A stretch of DNA of 22,507 bases from CAYGSN01 sp964352675. GTDB taxonomy: Bacteria; Pseudomonadota; Alphaproteobacteria; Micavibrionales; Micavibrionaceae. The notes beneath the pieces are model-generated. The model was not told the DNA's origin. It did no database searches and saw only the letters and a list, made by a program, of their open reading frames with translations. Positions 21,711 through 22,507 of the stretch are shown here, in pieces. The translations under genes and the position numbers were made by a program. The stretch lies in NCBI GenBank assembly GCA_964352675.1, contig CAYGSN010000032.1, positions 1 to 22,507 on the forward strand, written 5' to 3'. How positions within the stretch are numbered: the first letter of the stretch is position 1; each line of letters opens with the position of its first letter.

Positions 21711-22507
21711 ATGCGCCTGTCCCTGGCATTTGTCCTTGTTCTGCTGTGGCCTCTGACCTCATACGCCGAGCCGCAGCAGATTTTGCCAATGCATGGGGAA
21801 ACGGCCTATACCGGGCAAAGCCCGCATCTGTCTTACGTGAACCCGGATGCGCCGAAGGGCGGCTCGATCAAATACAGCGAGATCGGCACATTTGATACGC
21901 TCAACCCCTATGCGATTAAAGGCAATTCCGCCAAGGGCCTCAACCTGGTTTACGACCGGCTGATGGCCCGTATTTGGGATGAACCGTTTACAATGGTACC
22001 GCTGATCGCCGAGAGCTATGAAACCAATGAGGCTCGCTCCGAAATTACCTTTCATCTGAACCCGCTGGCACGCTTTCATGACGGATCGCCGATCACCGCC
22101 GAGGATGTGCTCTTCTCCTTCGAAACTTTGAAAAACGAGGGCCGCCCGAATATGCGCCGCATTTACCGATTGGTCGAAAGCGCCGAAAAAACCGGTGAGC
22201 GCTCCGTTCATTTCAAGCTGGGTGAAGGCTATGACCGCGAAACGATTATGATCCTGGCATTGATGCCTGTGCTGTCCAAACAATGGTGGGAAGGTCGCGT
22301 TTTTGACCAGACGGTTTTGGACGTGCCGATGCTGAACGGGCCCTACCGCATTAAAAACTTCGACCCCGGCAAAACCATCACCTATGAACGCGTGCCGGAT
22401 TACTGGGCGAAAGACCTTCTGGCCAATTCGGGCCAATTTAATTTTGATGAAATTACGTATGATTATTTCCGCGATGACAGCGTCGCACTGCAGGCCTTCA
22501 CCAAGGG
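21711..22507 (+). CDS. YejA-type periplasmic oligopeptide-binding protein (3' end outside window)
   Basis: The frame runs open to the end of the window, with 265 residues visible. A signal peptide MRLSLAFVLVLLWPLTSYA ends at a signal peptidase I site before EPQQ. The mature part is a family 5 extracellular solute-binding protein (SBP_bac_5). Blocks such as FDTLNPYAIKG, FHDGSPITAEDVLFSFE, LNGPYRIKNFDPGK and TYERVPDYWAKDL are those of YejA, the binding protein of the YejABEF importer for oligopeptides and microcin C-like compounds. The permease and ATPase genes would be expected downstream but are not in view. The start is five bases after the kinase stop; no strong ribosome site is seen, so coupling is likely. 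Confidence 0.85.
   Translation, partial: MRLSLAFVLVLLWPLTSYAEPQQILPMHGETAYTGQSPHLSYVNPDAPKGGSIKYSEIGTFDTLNPYAIKGNSAKGLNLVYDRLMARIWDEPFTMVPLIAESYETNEARSEITFHLNPLARFHDGSPITAEDVLFSFETLKNEGRPNMRRIYRLVESAEKTGERSVHFKLGEGYDRETIMILALMPVLSKQWWEGRVFDQTVLDVPMLNGPYRIKNFDPGKTITYERVPDYWAKDLLANSGQFNFDEITYDYFRDDSVALQAFTK

Noticed and set aside
21759..22436. A 225-residue open frame on the minus strand
   Set aside because: It lies wholly opposite the YejA-type gene, which has a signal peptide and clear family motifs; the minus frame is an antisense shadow.
1..22507. CRISPR arrays, tRNA or rRNA genes, insertion sequences, riboswitches
   Set aside because: No regular direct repeats, cloverleaf-like sequences, transposase frames or known riboswitch cores were seen on reading; a covariance-model search was not possible here.

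Overview
The window is a dense stretch of chromosome from an alphaproteobacterium. The evidence is a Shemin-type 5-aminolevulinate synthase (HemA), a FabI of the usual proteobacterial form, a Rickettsia-type 17 kDa surface antigen lipoprotein, a minimal zincin-family protein next to a PCD gene, and a CheY-like regulator paired with an Hpt-like partner. Base composition looks close to half GC throughout and no block stands out as foreign. No rRNA, tRNA, CRISPR array, insertion sequence or integrase was seen. No gap between genes exceeds about 190 bases. I cannot name the genus; a Rhodospirillales- or Micavibrio-like lineage is a guess from the feel of the proteins.

Layout. 1-600: the tail of one unknown gene and a small basic protein that overlaps it by 4 bases, both resembling phage-associated families. 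647-1396: a HAD phosphatase. 1393-4408 (minus): aroC then sppA. 4510-5142: a two-helix membrane protein of unknown role. 5173-6425 (minus): two tandem, diverged copies of a GAF-like (DUF484-like) protein, each with its own TTGACATATTT-containing promoter. 6528-8929 (minus): fabI, a membrane/coiled-coil/helical-repeat protein and a hotdog thioesterase, closed by a hairpin terminator. 9119-10483: a 454-residue orphan, then a bidirectional terminator shared with the facing 17 kDa-antigen lipoprotein gene. 11150-13650: pdxH and htpG. 13657-15165 (minus): a zincin-family protein that has lost its metal ligands, then a secreted cysteine-rich protein. 15260-15550: pterin carbinolamine dehydratase. 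15558-17189 (minus): an acetolactate-synthase-like ThDP enzyme. 17311-18636: a response regulator, an Hpt-like protein without the phospho-accepting histidine, and a 58-residue YjfB-like motility protein. 18665-20623 (minus): a TetR/COQ9-like regulator and hemA, with a perfect FNR/FixK-type box between them. 20704-22507: a PfkB-family adenosine kinase and the start of a YejA-type oligopeptide-binding protein.

Most of the metabolic genes are housekeeping: shikimate, PLP, fatty acid, haem and purine salvage. The parts most worth a second look are the regulatory or degenerate ones. These are the GAF-like tandem pair, the His-less Hpt/response-regulator/YjfB group, the metal-site-less zincin, the FNR-type box before hemA, and several starts with no Shine-Dalgarno where a -10-like box sits so close that a leaderless transcript is expected.
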